Assembly (NCBI GenBank): GCA_003023785.1
Contig: PXRS01000069.1
Span: 1 to 51,061, forward strand
Source: Halobacteriales archaeon QS_5_68_33
Lineage (GTDB): Archaea; Halobacteriota; Halobacteria; Halobacteriales; Haloarculaceae
Length of the DNA: 51,061 nt
Direction of reading: 5' to 3'
The position numbers and the translations under genes were made by a program. The notes under the pieces are model-generated. The model made no database searches. It had not been told where the DNA came from and was given only the letters and a program-made list of their open reading frames with translations. The stretch's first letter is position 1; the number at the start of each line of letters is the position of its first letter. Shown piece by piece: positions 28,707-36,981 of this stretch.

Positions 28707-29681
28707 TCAGGCGCGTCCTGCCAACAGACCCGGGATCTCACCGGGCAGTTCCTCGCGGTCGTTCGGTTCGGTGAAGTCCACGTCGGGACCGATGGGCACG
28801 AACCCCACCGGGTTGATGTCGGTGTGATTGCGGTAGTAGTGCTCTTTGATGTGGTCGAGGTTCACCGTTTCCGCCACGCCCGGCAACCCGTAGACGTCCC
28901 GCACGAACCCCCAGAGGTTGGGGTAGTCGACGATCCGGCGGCGGTTCACCTTGAAGTGGGCGTAGTAGACGGCGTCGAACCGGACCAGGGTCGCGAATAG
29001 CCGCAGATCCGCCAGCGCCAGGTCACCGAGGAGGAAGTGCCGGTCAGAGAGCACGTCCTCCCAGTGGTCGAGTGCGTCGAAGACGTCGGCGACGGCGTCC
29101 TCGTAGTCCGCCTGCGTCTCCGCGAACCCGGCGCGGTAGACGCCGCGATTGACCGGGCCGTACAGCTCCTCGATGGCGTCGTTGACCTCCTCGCGCCGGC
29201 CCTCCGGGTAGAGGTTGATCCCGTTGCCGGGACCGCCCTCGCCGCCGAAGTTCGCGGCCAGCGTCCGCATGATCTCGTCCGACTCCTCGTTGACGACGGT
29301 CCCGGCTTCCTCGTCCCAGAGAACCGGGACGGACACCCGGCCCGTGTACTCGGAGTCTGCCGCGGTGTAGACCTCGTGGAGGTAGTCGCTCCTGTGGATC
29401 CTGTCGGGCGTACAGCCTCCCTTCCCGGGGGTGAACTCCCAGCCATCGTCCTGCCTGTGGGGGTCGACGACGCTGACGTCGATGGCGTCCTCGAGTCCGA
29501 GCAGCGCCCGGGTGAGCAGTGTCCCGTGGGCCCACGGGCAGGCCCAGGAGACGTAGAAGTGGTACCGCTCCGGGTCGGCGGTGCCGATCTCCCCGCGGAA
29601 GTTCGTCTCCTCGTGGTCCAGGTCGGCCCAGACCTCGTTCGATACGTCAGCGCGCCAGTCGCCGTCGATGAGTCGTCCCAT
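28707..29681 (-). CDS. Glutathione S-transferase family protein, glutathionyl-hydroquinone reductase type
   Basis: The 324-residue protein has the Xi-class signature: SWACPWAHGTLLTRAL with Cys48, DPHRQDDGWEF, YTGRVSVPVLWDEEAGTVVNEES in which VNEES is the glutathione-binding part, and LADLRLFATLVRFDAVYYAHFK in the C-terminal helical domain. These enzymes reduce glutathionyl- or other thiol-conjugated hydroquinones. Haloarchaea mostly use gamma-glutamylcysteine, so that may be the real thiol partner; this is inference. Confidence 0.92.
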   Translation of the reverse strand: MGRLIDGDWRADVSNEVWADLDHEETNFRGEIGTADPERYHFYVSWACPWAHGTLLTRALLGLEDAIDVSVVDPHRQDDGWEFTPGKGGCTPDRIHRSDYLHEVYTAADSEYTGRVSVPVLWDEEAGTVVNEESDEIMRTLAANFGGEGGPGNGINLYPEGRREEVNDAIEELYGPVNRGVYRAGFAETQADYEDAVADVFDALDHWEDVLSDRHFLLGDLALADLRLFATLVRFDAVYYAHFKVNRRRIVDYPNLWGFVRDVYGLPGVAETVNLDHIKEHYYRNHTDINPVGFVPIGPDVDFTEPNDREELPGEIPGLLAGRA

Positions 29682-29718
29682 TGTGGTGTGGTCGAGTGGT
29701 GTGGTCGTCAGTCCTGTG

Positions 29719-29982
29719 CTACAGCAGCGTCGGCCCCACCGCGTAGGGCCACGGCGTCGCTGCGACCGCCAGGAACACGAGCGCCGCCCCGGCGAGGCCG
29801 GCGTTCTTGAGGAAGTGGATCTGCTCGTTCTGGCGGTCCATCCCCTCCTGGTTCCAGAAGTCGTACATCACGGGCGTGACACCGACGAGGAAGCCGATCA
29901 CGGCGAGCGCTCCGAGCGCCGGCGTGACCCCCAGCAGGATGGACGCCGCGCCCACGACGAGCGCGACGCTCCCGAGCGGCAC
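29719..29982 (-). pseudogene. DoxX-like membrane protein, apparently truncated at the N-terminus
   Basis: The readable 87 residues from GTG 29982 match the second half of haloarchaeal DoxX-like proteins: VPLGSVALVVGAASILLGVTP, GFLVGVTPVMYDFWNQ with the conserved DFW, RQNEQIHFLKNAGLAGAALVFL. Full-length relatives have about 40 more residues before VPLGS, including the first transmembrane helix. Upstream in frame only a short basic stretch without a start is found, and the next gene starts divergently at 30047. The 5' part is therefore probably lost. A functional short form starting at GTG is possible. Confidence 0.65.
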
Positions 29983-30046
29983 CGTCAGAGTGGTGAATGC
30001 GGGGAGACGCCTGCGGATTTTTGTCCGGCTGGCGCGAATCGCCGGT

Positions 30047-30220
30047 ATGGTCTCCCGCGATACGAAAGAGACAGCCCTTCTCGTGGCGCTCGGGGTCGTC
30101 GGCTTCGTCGCCGCCAGCGCGGCGGGCGCGCCCGACGCGGTCGCGTTCAGTATTCTCGTCGTCGTCGGCGGCGTCGGGCCGCTGGTCCGCGACGAGTGGC
30201 GCCGCCGCCAGAAGGCGTAA
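30047..30220 (+). CDS. Small two-helix membrane protein
   Basis: The 57-residue product begins MVSRDTKETALLVALGVVGF and contains two hydrophobic segments (about 9-28 and 32-47), ending in a charged DEWRRRQKA tail. Short proteins of this layout are common in haloarchaea and have no known role. It starts 64 bases from the truncated DoxX gene, divergently. Coding evidence is moderate: an ATG, GC-rich third positions and a clean membrane pattern. Confidence 0.6.
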   Translation: MVSRDTKETALLVALGVVGFVAASAAGAPDAVAFSILVVVGGVGPLVRDEWRRRQKA

Positions 30221-30272
30221 CTCGAATCTTCTTCGGCGATCGCTTAAGCGCCTCCCGCCCCTCCGTACGACC

Positions 30273-31304
30273 ATGTCCGACACCACTGCCTACGCCGCGC
30301 TCGACGACCGCCTGCTCGTCGTGGACGAGGATGGCCCGGCAGCACGGGAACGACTCGTCGGCCGCGACTTCGAGTCCGTCGCGGCGAGTGCCGACGCGCC
30401 GGACCGGGCGTTCGCCGGCACCGTCGAGTCGGGGATCCAGCGCACGACCGACGGCGGCGACACCTGGGAACGCGTCTCCGAGGTCGACGACCGGGTCACC
30501 TCCCTCGCCCTGAGTCCGCACGACCCCGACGTCGTCTGGGCGGGCACCGAACCTTCGGCCGTGTACCGGTCGACCGACGGCGGCGACACCTGGGCGTCCC
30601 TCCCGCCGCTGACCGACCTCCCCTCGTCCTCGGAGTGGTCGTTCCCGCCCCGGCCCCACACCCACCACGCCCGCTGGCTCGAACCCGACCCGCGGGACCC
30701 CGACAGGCTCTACGTCGCCATCGAGGCCGGGGGGCTGGTCCGCACCGAGGACGGCGGCGAAACGTGGATCGACACGCCGGAGAGCGCCCGGTTCGACAAC
30801 CACACGCTCGCGACTCACCCCGACGCCCCCGGACGGGTCTACACGGCGGCAGGCGACGGCTACGCACAGTCCGAGGACGGCGGCGACACCTGGACCTACC
30901 CGCAGCAGGGACTGGGGCACCGCTACGTCTGGGGAATGACCGTCCCCCGAAGCGACCCGGGAACGGTCGTCGTCTCCGCCGCGAGCGGTCCCCGGAGTGC
31001 CCACACCGTCTCGACCGCCGAAGCCTACGTCTACCGGACGACCGATGCCGACAGCGCGGGCCGCGGGGACGACGCGAGCCGCGACGGCGTCGACTGGACG
31101 CTCGCGATGGACGGCCTCCCGGACCCCGAGGGGACGGTCAGGTCGGTGCTCGCTGCCGGGAGCGACGCGACGCTCTACGCGCTGAACAACCGGGGGCTCT
31201 ACCGCTCGGCCGACGCGGGCGCGAGCTGGGACCGCCTCGCCCTCGACTGGACCGGGACCTACGAGTCACAGACGCCGCGCGGGCTGGCGGTCGTCCGGGA
31301 CTGA
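30273..31304 (+). CDS. BNR/sialidase-type beta-propeller protein
   Basis: The 343-residue protein has repeated Asp-box motifs of the form S-T-D-G-G-D-T-W: QRTTDGGDTW (about 52-61), YRSTDGGDTW (about 94-103), VRTEDGGETW, AQSEDGGDTW and YRSADAGASW. Such repeats form the blades of sialidase or photosystem-stability-factor-like propellers. No signal peptide is present, so it is cytoplasmic, which is unusual for BNR proteins outside haloarchaea. A TCGCTTAAGCG box lies about 28-38 bases before ATG 30273. Function unknown. Confidence 0.88.
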   Translation: MSDTTAYAALDDRLLVVDEDGPAARERLVGRDFESVAASADAPDRAFAGTVESGIQRTTDGGDTWERVSEVDDRVTSLALSPHDPDVVWAGTEPSAVYRSTDGGDTWASLPPLTDLPSSSEWSFPPRPHTHHARWLEPDPRDPDRLYVAIEAGGLVRTEDGGETWIDTPESARFDNHTLATHPDAPGRVYTAAGDGYAQSEDGGDTWTYPQQGLGHRYVWGMTVPRSDPGTVVVSAASGPRSAHTVSTAEAYVYRTTDADSAGRGDDASRDGVDWTLAMDGLPDPEGTVRSVLAAGSDATLYALNNRGLYRSADAGASWDRLALDWTGTYESQTPRGLAVVRD

Positions 31305-31358
31305 CCCCGGCGACTCCGGACGGACCTGTCCCGGCCCCGGAGGGGTAACACACCGTCA

Positions 31359-31434
31359 TACGGTCGGCTGTACCGATTGACCGGTATTTCGCCGACCGAT
31401 CGACGAAATCCGGAACTGATTACAACCGACCGTA
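31359..31434. mobile_element. Family A palindromic element A5
   Basis: A 76-bp copy in reverse orientation with ends TACGGTCGGCTGTA and TACAACCGACCGTA. Flanks are TCA at 31356-31358 and TCA at 31435-31437. Confidence 0.8.
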
Positions 31435-31572
31435 TCAGTCGTCGGCGGCGGCCTCGACGTCCGACGGGTCCGGGCCCACGTCGGAACCCGACCCGGTGTC
31501 GGGGGCCGGATCGACCGCCGGGTCGGAGTTCTCGACCGGTGGGGCGACCGGGTGCGGTCGGCAGCCCGCCGG

Positions 31573-31959
31573 TCAGGCGACGAAACCGACGCTGTAGACG
31601 GCGCCGGTGGTGACTACCGCCGCCAGGGCCGCGTAGCCGACGACCTCGGCCGCCCGGCGACGGTCCCGGCGGACGGCCTCGGCCTCGCTGATGGTGCCTG
31701 TGTCGCCGCCCGACTCCTCCAGGTCGTATCGTGCCATCATCCCGAACGCGACGCAAAAGCTCAGTCGGTGCTGGAAGAGCCCCACGAACCCGCAGAACCA
31801 CAGCGGCAGGGTTGCCACGAGCGCCGTCTCGGGACGCCCGCTCACCAGTACGAACAGCGCGTACCCGGCGGCCGCGAGCACGGAGCTCACGCCCAGCAGC
31901 CGGCGCTTGCGTCGCTCGTCGCACCCGATGTTGCAGACCCCGGGTCGATACTCCGACAT
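31573..31959 (-). CDS. Membrane protein with conserved N-terminal cysteines
   Basis: Start ATG 31959 gives 128 residues: MSEYRPGVCNIGCDERRKRR, two closely spaced hydrophobic segments (about 22-40 and 46-62), a Cys in RLSFCVAF (about 71), an acidic loop and a third hydrophobic segment near the C-terminus. Two Cys in CNIGC could bind metal. I do not recognise the family. After the TGA stop the same frame stays open for 45 more codons to a TCA-encoded stop at 31435-31437; see findings. Confidence 0.75.
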   Translation of the reverse strand: MSEYRPGVCNIGCDERRKRRLLGVSSVLAAAGYALFVLVSGRPETALVATLPLWFCGFVGLFQHRLSFCVAFGMMARYDLEESGGDTGTISEAEAVRRDRRRAAEVVGYAALAAVVTTGAVYSVGFVA

Positions 31960-32084
31960 ATCCCCCTGTTGGGGCATCCCCCGTATAAGATCACCATCCA
32001 ACCACGTCGGTATCGACCCGCCGACCGGGACCGGGGAGCGGCGCCATTGAAAGCTATTTACGGGCGAGCGCCTCACTCGCGGGT

Positions 32085-33233
32085 ATGCGCGATTTCGTCG
32101 TCGTCGGCTGTGGCCCCGCCGGGTCGCGGTTCGCCCGCCGCGCCGCCGAGACAGGTCACGACGTGCTCGCCTTCGAGCAGGGCGCGGTCGGCGAGCCGCT
32201 GGCCTGTTCGGGTCACGTCTCGACCGACATCTGGGAGTTCCCCCCCGACGGCGCGCGCGAGCGCCTCCGCCAGAACGTCGTCTACGGCGCCCGCTTTCAC
32301 CTCGAAGACCCGAGCCCGCCGGACGACCGGATGCCAGCGGCCGACGGGGGCTCGATGGCGGGAGGCCGGGCGCGGGCCCGCGCGGGACCGGGCTATCCCT
32401 TCTACAAGGACGAGCAGGTGTCGAACGTCATCGACCGCGTGGGGCTGGACAGGGAACTCGCCGACGCCGCACGCGAGGCCGGCGCGGACCTGCGCGAGGA
32501 GCACACCGTCCTCGACGTCGCGGAGCGCGCCGACCACGTCGAAGTCGAGGTGCGCGGCTCCGACGGGGTCGAGACCCATCGCGCGCGGATGGTCGCCGGC
32601 TGTGACGGACCGAAGTCCCGCGTCCGGCGCGACGTCGGCTTGCCCGAACCCGGTGAGTTGCTCCACGGCGTCCTCGGGTTCACCGACGAGGCCGACGACG
32701 ACGATTTCGTCGACGTCCACCTCTCGGTTCCGCGGTTTTTCGCCTGGCGGATCCCGCGCGGCGGGGGCGGCGTCGAGTACGGGCTGGCGGTCCCGCCGGG
32801 CGGGGACGTCCGCGAGCGCTTCGAGGCCTTCACCGCGGCCTACGGCGTCGAGACCGACCGCCGGTGTTCGGGGCTCATCCCCGTCGGCCCGCCCGACGCC
32901 GTCACGAGCGACCGGGCGTTCCTGGTCGGGGACGCCGCCGCCCAGACCAAGCCCTTCACCGGCGGCGGCATCCGCTACGGCATGACCGCCGCCGACCACG
33001 CCGCCCGGACGGTCGACCCGACGGACCCGGGGACGCTCGCCGACTACGAGCGCGCCTGGCGCGAGGACCTCGCCCGGGAGATCAGGCTTGGCCACTGGGT
33101 TCGGCGGGCCTACTCGCTGCCCGAACCCGTCCAGCGTGCCGGCCTGTGGACCTTCTCTGGGGAGATCGGCGTCCACATGGACCGCCCGACGACGCTGTTC
33201 TCGCTCGACCAGTTGCGGTCGCTGTTGCGATAG
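32085..33233 (+). CDS. Geranylgeranyl reductase family flavoprotein
   Basis: The 382-residue protein starts at ATG 32085, about 25-30 bases after a CTATTTACGG box. It has an N-terminal FAD-binding fold (VVVGCGPAGSRFARRAAE, 5-22), the ACSGHVSTDIWEF segment in the position of the family's CxGG motif, and the GDAAAQTKPFTGGGIRYGM motif (about 282-300) that closes over FAD. This is the digeranylgeranylglycerophospholipid reductase/geranylgeranyl reductase group that saturates archaeal lipid or quinone isoprenoid chains. Exact substrate not determinable. Confidence 0.92.
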   Translation: MRDFVVVGCGPAGSRFARRAAETGHDVLAFEQGAVGEPLACSGHVSTDIWEFPPDGARERLRQNVVYGARFHLEDPSPPDDRMPAADGGSMAGGRARARAGPGYPFYKDEQVSNVIDRVGLDRELADAAREAGADLREEHTVLDVAERADHVEVEVRGSDGVETHRARMVAGCDGPKSRVRRDVGLPEPGELLHGVLGFTDEADDDDFVDVHLSVPRFFAWRIPRGGGGVEYGLAVPPGGDVRERFEAFTAAYGVETDRRCSGLIPVGPPDAVTSDRAFLVGDAAAQTKPFTGGGIRYGMTAADHAARTVDPTDPGTLADYERAWREDLAREIRLGHWVRRAYSLPEPVQRAGLWTFSGEIGVHMDRPTTLFSLDQLRSLLR

Positions 33234-33317
33234 ATACGAGACGCGAATCGGTGACCGACATCAACCGGGACCGGCGCGACTCGGGACGAAAGTCGACCGC
33301 AGAACCGCGTCAGACCG

Positions 33318-33503
33318 TTACGGACTGGCGTTGTACTCGCCGTGTTTCATCCCGAAGAAGAACGCGATGATCGAAAAAACGACCATCGAGGGCAGGACCA
33401 TCATGAAGACCGTCGAGGGCTGCATCACGCTCGTGAGTCCGACGGATGCGACGGCAACGATCACGACGAGTGGAACCACCGAGCGCGTGAAGTCGAATTC
33501 CAT
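33318..33503 (-). CDS. Small two-helix membrane protein
   Basis: The 61-residue product begins MEFDFTRSVVPLVVIVAVAS and has two hydrophobic segments (about 8-24 and 33-50), ending FFGMKHGEYNASP. It is convergent with the geranylgeranyl reductase gene and its start lies 35 bases from element B2. It resembles small conserved haloarchaeal membrane proteins of unknown function. Confidence 0.75.
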   Translation of the reverse strand: MEFDFTRSVVPLVVIVAVASVGLTSVMQPSTVFMMVLPSMVVFSIIAFFFGMKHGEYNASP

Positions 33504-33538
33504 GCCCGGTGTCGGGGCTGGACCGACAAAGTAGTTAA

Positions 33539-33616
33539 TACTGCCGGCTGTAAGTCTGTCAAGAATTTCGCCGCCCCGGGGCGGCGGATATCTTTACGAA
33601 GTTACAGCCGGCAGTA
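33539..33616. mobile_element. Family B palindromic element B2
   Basis: A 78-bp near-perfect hairpin: ends TACTGCCGGCTGTAA and TTACAGCCGGCAGTA, centre CGCCGCCCCGGGGCGGCG. Flanks are TAA at 33536-33538 and TAA at 33617-33619. Its interior is the reverse complement of that of B3. The rest of the gap up to the next gene at 33892 holds no gene I can support. Confidence 0.85.
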
Positions 33617-33891
33617 TAAGAAAACAGGCCCCCTGGACGCCTGACTGGCGAGTTCCGGCGCGAAATCAGCAGCGGCCGAGCGCCGCGTAGACGGTCCGTA
33701 TTTCGCACGTTGCTTCGGCCTGTCGTAACCCGTCGGACAGTTGATTCACCGGATCGAGTGCGAGTCTCCGTCGGCGACCGGTGTGGACGTCGGGCACGGC
33801 GAGTGCCGCGCCGGCACGACGCGCTGAACGGGACCGTGAGCGTCCACCGCTCCCGGAAGATGTAACCGCCCCACGGCCCCACGTCGGGGTG

Positions 33892-34989
33892 ATGACCGTC
33901 ATCGAGGGGATCCACGAGGACCACGGCGCGACCTTCGCCGAGCGGGGCGGGCGCCGCGTCGCCGCCGACTACGGGCGCCCCGAGCGGACACACGGGGCCG
34001 TCCGGCGGGTCGTCGGCGTCACCGAACACGTCTTCGGCGTACTCGTCGTCGAGGGCGAGGACCGCGTCGAGTTCGTCGACAACGCCGTCTCGAACCGCGT
34101 GCCCGACGCCGACGGCGAGGGCGTCTACGCGCTCCTGCTCGACCCCAGCGGCCACGTTCGGACTGACATGTACGTCTTCAACGCCGCCGCCGACCGCCTG
34201 CTGGTCTTTCTCCCGCCCTCCCGTACGGAAGCCGTCGCCGAGGACTGGGCTGGCAAGACGTTCATCCAGGACGTCGAGATAACGGTCGCGACCGACGAGT
34301 TCGGCGTCTTCGGCGTCTACGGCCCGCAGGCGACCGAGACGGTGGCGAGCGTCCTCACGAACGCGAGCACGCCCGACCGGCCGCTGTCGTTCGTCCGCGG
34401 GACGCTCGGCGAGGTGGGCGTCACCGTGGTCCGCGACGACGGCCTCACCGGCGAGGAGGGCTACCTGGTGGTCTGTGCGGCCGACGAGGCCGACGAGGCG
34501 TTCGACACCCTCGAAAACAGAGGGCAGGCGGCCGCCCCCTTCGGCGCCCGCACCTGGGAGACGCTCACGCTGGAGGCGGGCACGCCGCTGTTCGAGACCG
34601 AACTCGACGGGAACCTCCCCAACGACCTTGGGGCCCGGGCGGCGCTGGACTTCGAGAAGGGGTGTTACGTCGGCCAGGAGGTCGTCTCCCGCGTCGAGAA
34701 CCGCGGCCACCCCAACCGGAAACTGGTCGGACTCGCGCCCGACGCGCTGCCCGAAGGGGGCGCGGCGGTGTTCGCCGACGACGCCGCCATCGGCGAGATG
34801 ACACGCGCCGTCGAGAGCCCCTCGTGCGGACAGTCGCTTGCGCTCGCGCTCGTCGAAACCGACGCCGCCGACCGCGAGCGGGTCGCCGTCCGCGTCGACG
34901 GCGGCGAGATGCCCGCGACGGTCGAGACGCTGCCGTTCGTCGAGGGTTCTGACCGGTCGGCGCGACTGCCGACCTACCCCGGCGAATGA
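33892..34989 (+). CDS. YgfZ/GcvT-like folate-binding protein
   Basis: The 365-residue protein belongs to the aminomethyltransferase-like family. It begins MTVIEGIHEDHGATFAERGG and shows LLDPSGHVRTDMYVF, GVFGVYGPQATE and the signature DFEKGCYVGQEVVSRVENRG, whose K-G-C-Y-x-G-Q-E is diagnostic of YgfZ/IBA57 rather than the glycine-cleavage T-protein. YgfZ supports Fe-S cluster repair and assembly with tetrahydrofolate. No glycine cleavage genes are nearby, which fits a stand-alone YgfZ role. Confidence 0.9.
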   Translation: MTVIEGIHEDHGATFAERGGRRVAADYGRPERTHGAVRRVVGVTEHVFGVLVVEGEDRVEFVDNAVSNRVPDADGEGVYALLLDPSGHVRTDMYVFNAAADRLLVFLPPSRTEAVAEDWAGKTFIQDVEITVATDEFGVFGVYGPQATETVASVLTNASTPDRPLSFVRGTLGEVGVTVVRDDGLTGEEGYLVVCAADEADEAFDTLENRGQAAAPFGARTWETLTLEAGTPLFETELDGNLPNDLGARAALDFEKGCYVGQEVVSRVENRGHPNRKLVGLAPDALPEGGAAVFADDAAIGEMTRAVESPSCGQSLALALVETDAADRERVAVRVDGGEMPATVETLPFVEGSDRSARLPTYPGE

Positions 34990-35204
34990 CGGCCTCCGGC
35001 CCCGGACCTCCCCGCGGAGTCTTCTACCGTCCCTGCTGACTATCTATATATATTTATCAAAGGGCCTGTCAGAAAAACAATTTTTATACCGATCTTACGG
35101 CCTTGGAGAGCTTTATAGACTTTATTAAGCAAATTTTCCGGCAAAGTAGACATTCTTTAGGCGGACTCCAAAGCTTTTATTTTTCTCCAGAAAGTGAGAC
35201 GGCT
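34990..35204. promoter_or_regulatory. AT-rich intergenic region and promoter of the HTH gene
   Basis: From about 35036 to 35200 the GC content drops sharply (about 35% in 35101-35160), with runs such as TATATATATTTATC, CAATTTTTATACC and CTTTTATTTTTC. The last, at about 35174-35185, is correctly spaced to serve as TATA box for ATG 35205. No gene is supported here. Confidence 0.55.
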
Positions 35205-35660
35205 ATGGCTGACGAAGCCGACTGTGGCGAACCGGCCACGACCGGGTTCGACTTCTTCGCGGAACGAGTCGAGAAAGCGGCCGTCGAGCGGGCACTCGAA
35301 CTCGACCACGTTTACGAGGCGCTCGGACACCCCCGGCGTCGGTACCTCTGTTATGCGCTCATCGAGGACACCGAGTGGTCGCTCGCCGACCTCGCGACGA
35401 AGGTCGCGGCCTGGGAGAACGACATCCCCGAGCACGCGGTGACCGCAGAGCAACGGCAGTCGGTCCACGTCTCGCTCTACCACCGCCACATCCCGGGACT
35501 CGTCGAGGAGGGAGTGGTCACGTTCGACGAGGCGAGCGGGACGATCGCGGCCGGCCCCACCGCCCACCAGGTCCTGGCGGCGCTCGAAGGGGTGGGCACG
35601 AGTCTCGATGCAACCCAGGAGGTACGCGGGGAGATGGACGAGAGCGACCGAGGGGAGTAA
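35205..35660 (+). CDS. DUF7344-type winged-helix protein
   Basis: The 151-residue protein has a helical segment ERVEKAAVERALELDHVYEAL followed by a winged-helix domain, GHPRRRYLCYALIEDTEWSLADLATKVAAWEN, QSVHVSLYHRHIPGLVEEGVVTFDE (each part shown separately). These are the marks of the ArsR-like DUF7344 group of haloarchaeal regulators. A gene target is not evident. The TAA stop (35658-35660) lies within the truncated left end of element A6, so the present C-terminus may have been set by the element. Confidence 0.82.
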   Translation: MADEADCGEPATTGFDFFAERVEKAAVERALELDHVYEALGHPRRRYLCYALIEDTEWSLADLATKVAAWENDIPEHAVTAEQRQSVHVSLYHRHIPGLVEEGVVTFDEASGTIAAGPTAHQVLAALEGVGTSLDATQEVRGEMDESDRGE

Positions 35661-35723
35661 ATCAGTTCCGGAATTCGTCGAACCGGTCGACGAAATACCG
35701 GTAAATCGGTACAACCGACCGTA
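35657..35723. mobile_element. Family A element A6, left end missing
   Basis: The copy starts at GTAAATCAG, lacking about eleven bases of the terminal repeat, and ends normally (TACAACCGACCGTA) before TCA at 35724-35726. It supplies the stop codon of the preceding gene. Confidence 0.7.
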
Positions 35724-35862
35724 TCAAGCGGGCTTCGTCGCCGCCCTCCCCTGGAGCGGGCTCGTGTATCTCGCCGCCGGCGCCATCGACCCCATCGGCT
35801 ATCAGGAGCGGAGCTTGGAGCGAGGTCGGGACGGAGGTGCGCGAAGAACTGTCGGACGCTGT

Positions 35863-36552
35863 CTAGGGCTCCCAGGGCTCGCCGCTGGCGAGGTCCACAT
35901 CGGCGTCGCCCCGCTCGGAGGGACAGACGTCGGCGAGCACGCAGTCGTCGCAGTCAGGGTTTTGCGCCGGACAGACCGCCCGGCCGTGGCTGATGAGGAG
36001 GTGGGTGAAATCGCGCCACTCCTCGTCCGGCACGACCGGCATGAGGTCCCCCTCGATGGCTTCGGGGCGCTCTTTTTCGGTGATCCCCAGGCGACGCGTG
36101 AGCCGCTGGACGTGCGTGTCGACGACGATGCCCTCGACGACGTCGTGGCCGTGCTGGAGGACGACGTTGGCCGTCTTGCGTCCCACGCCCGGCAGGTCGG
36201 TCAGCGCCGACATCGTGTCGGGCACCTCGCCGTCGTGTTCCACGACGACGGTCTCGCCCGCCCCTTTGAGGTAGCCGGCCTTGCTGTTGTGAAAGGTGAT
36301 ACCGTAGATGTCGTCGGCGAGTTCGTCCTCGTCGGCGTTCGCGTAGTCGGCGGCCGTCTCGTACTTCTCGAAGAGGTCAGCGGTGACCTCGTTGACCCGC
36401 TCGTCGGTGCACTGGGCCGAGAGGACGACCGCGACCAGGAGTTCCAGGCGGTTCGAGTAGTTCAGCGAGATGGTCGCGTCGGGATACGCTTCCCAGAGGC
36501 GGTCGATGACCGCTTCGGCCTGTGCCTCGCGGGTCGGCAGTGGCTTGCCCAT
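35863..36552 (-). CDS. nth: Endonuclease III
   Basis: The 229-residue DNA glycosylase/AP lyase acts on oxidised pyrimidines in base excision repair. Start ATG 36552 (MGKPLPTREAQAEAVIDRL). The helix-hairpin-helix reads LPGVGRKTANVVL with catalytic Lys126; catalytic Asp145 is in VVDTHVQRL. The C-terminal 4Fe-4S loop has Cys194, Cys201, Cys204 and Cys210, spaced 6-2-5 as in E. coli Nth. A longer upstream reading adds Arg-rich sequence foreign to the family and is rejected. Confidence 0.96.
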   Translation of the reverse strand: MGKPLPTREAQAEAVIDRLWEAYPDATISLNYSNRLELLVAVVLSAQCTDERVNEVTADLFEKYETAADYANADEDELADDIYGITFHNSKAGYLKGAGETVVVEHDGEVPDTMSALTDLPGVGRKTANVVLQHGHDVVEGIVVDTHVQRLTRRLGITEKERPEAIEGDLMPVVPDEEWRDFTHLLISHGRAVCPAQNPDCDDCVLADVCPSERGDADVDLASGEPWEP

Positions 36553-36751
36553 CGTGATCGGGCCACGGCCGAGTCGTGCTTGAGTGGTTCGGTTTCCGGG
36601 AAGTCGCGTACGAGTCCCTGTGAACTCCGGGCACGTCCGCGGTGGGGAGCGCCAGCGAGGGAACCGTATCGGTCGCTTACGGGCGCGGTAGGCCCGGAAC
36701 ATCGGCGGTAGCGAACTGGTAACAAGGGTGCTCCCACGTGTCAGTGGAAGT

Positions 36752-36979
36752 ATGCCCGAACACCGTGCGCCCGGTGAAGCGGGGGCCCCTGTCGCCGTGG
36801 GCCAGGAACTGAACCCGACGGTCGCACCCGACGACGTGCTTCCGTCGATCGTCAGGGCCCGGTCCGAGGACAGCCTGCGGTATATCGCCTACTCGGCCGT
36901 GGCGGAAGGCGACGAGGTCGAGGACTACTGGTTGTCGATCGACCTGGAGACTGTCGTCTCGCGGGAGCTCTGGCGGTAG
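36752..36979 (+). CDS. Small acidic protein of unknown function
   Basis: The 75-residue product begins MPEHRAPGEAGAPVAVGQEL and contains VLPSIVRARSEDSLRYIAYSAV and EVEDYWLSIDLETVVSRELWR (first twenty shown). The composition is haloarchaeal, and the last 40 residues look like a small folded domain. It is convergent with the aldo/keto reductase gene, two bases apart. I do not recognise the family; a start at 36728 is possible but less likely. Confidence 0.6.
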   Translation: MPEHRAPGEAGAPVAVGQELNPTVAPDDVLPSIVRARSEDSLRYIAYSAVAEGDEVEDYWLSIDLETVVSRELWR

Positions 36980-36981
36980 AT

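Noticed and set aside
33666-33902. Possible 78-residue protein on the minus strand after element B2
   Set aside because: Composition is Arg/Gly-rich rather than acidic, there is no promoter-like sequence, and it overlaps the start of the YgfZ-like gene.
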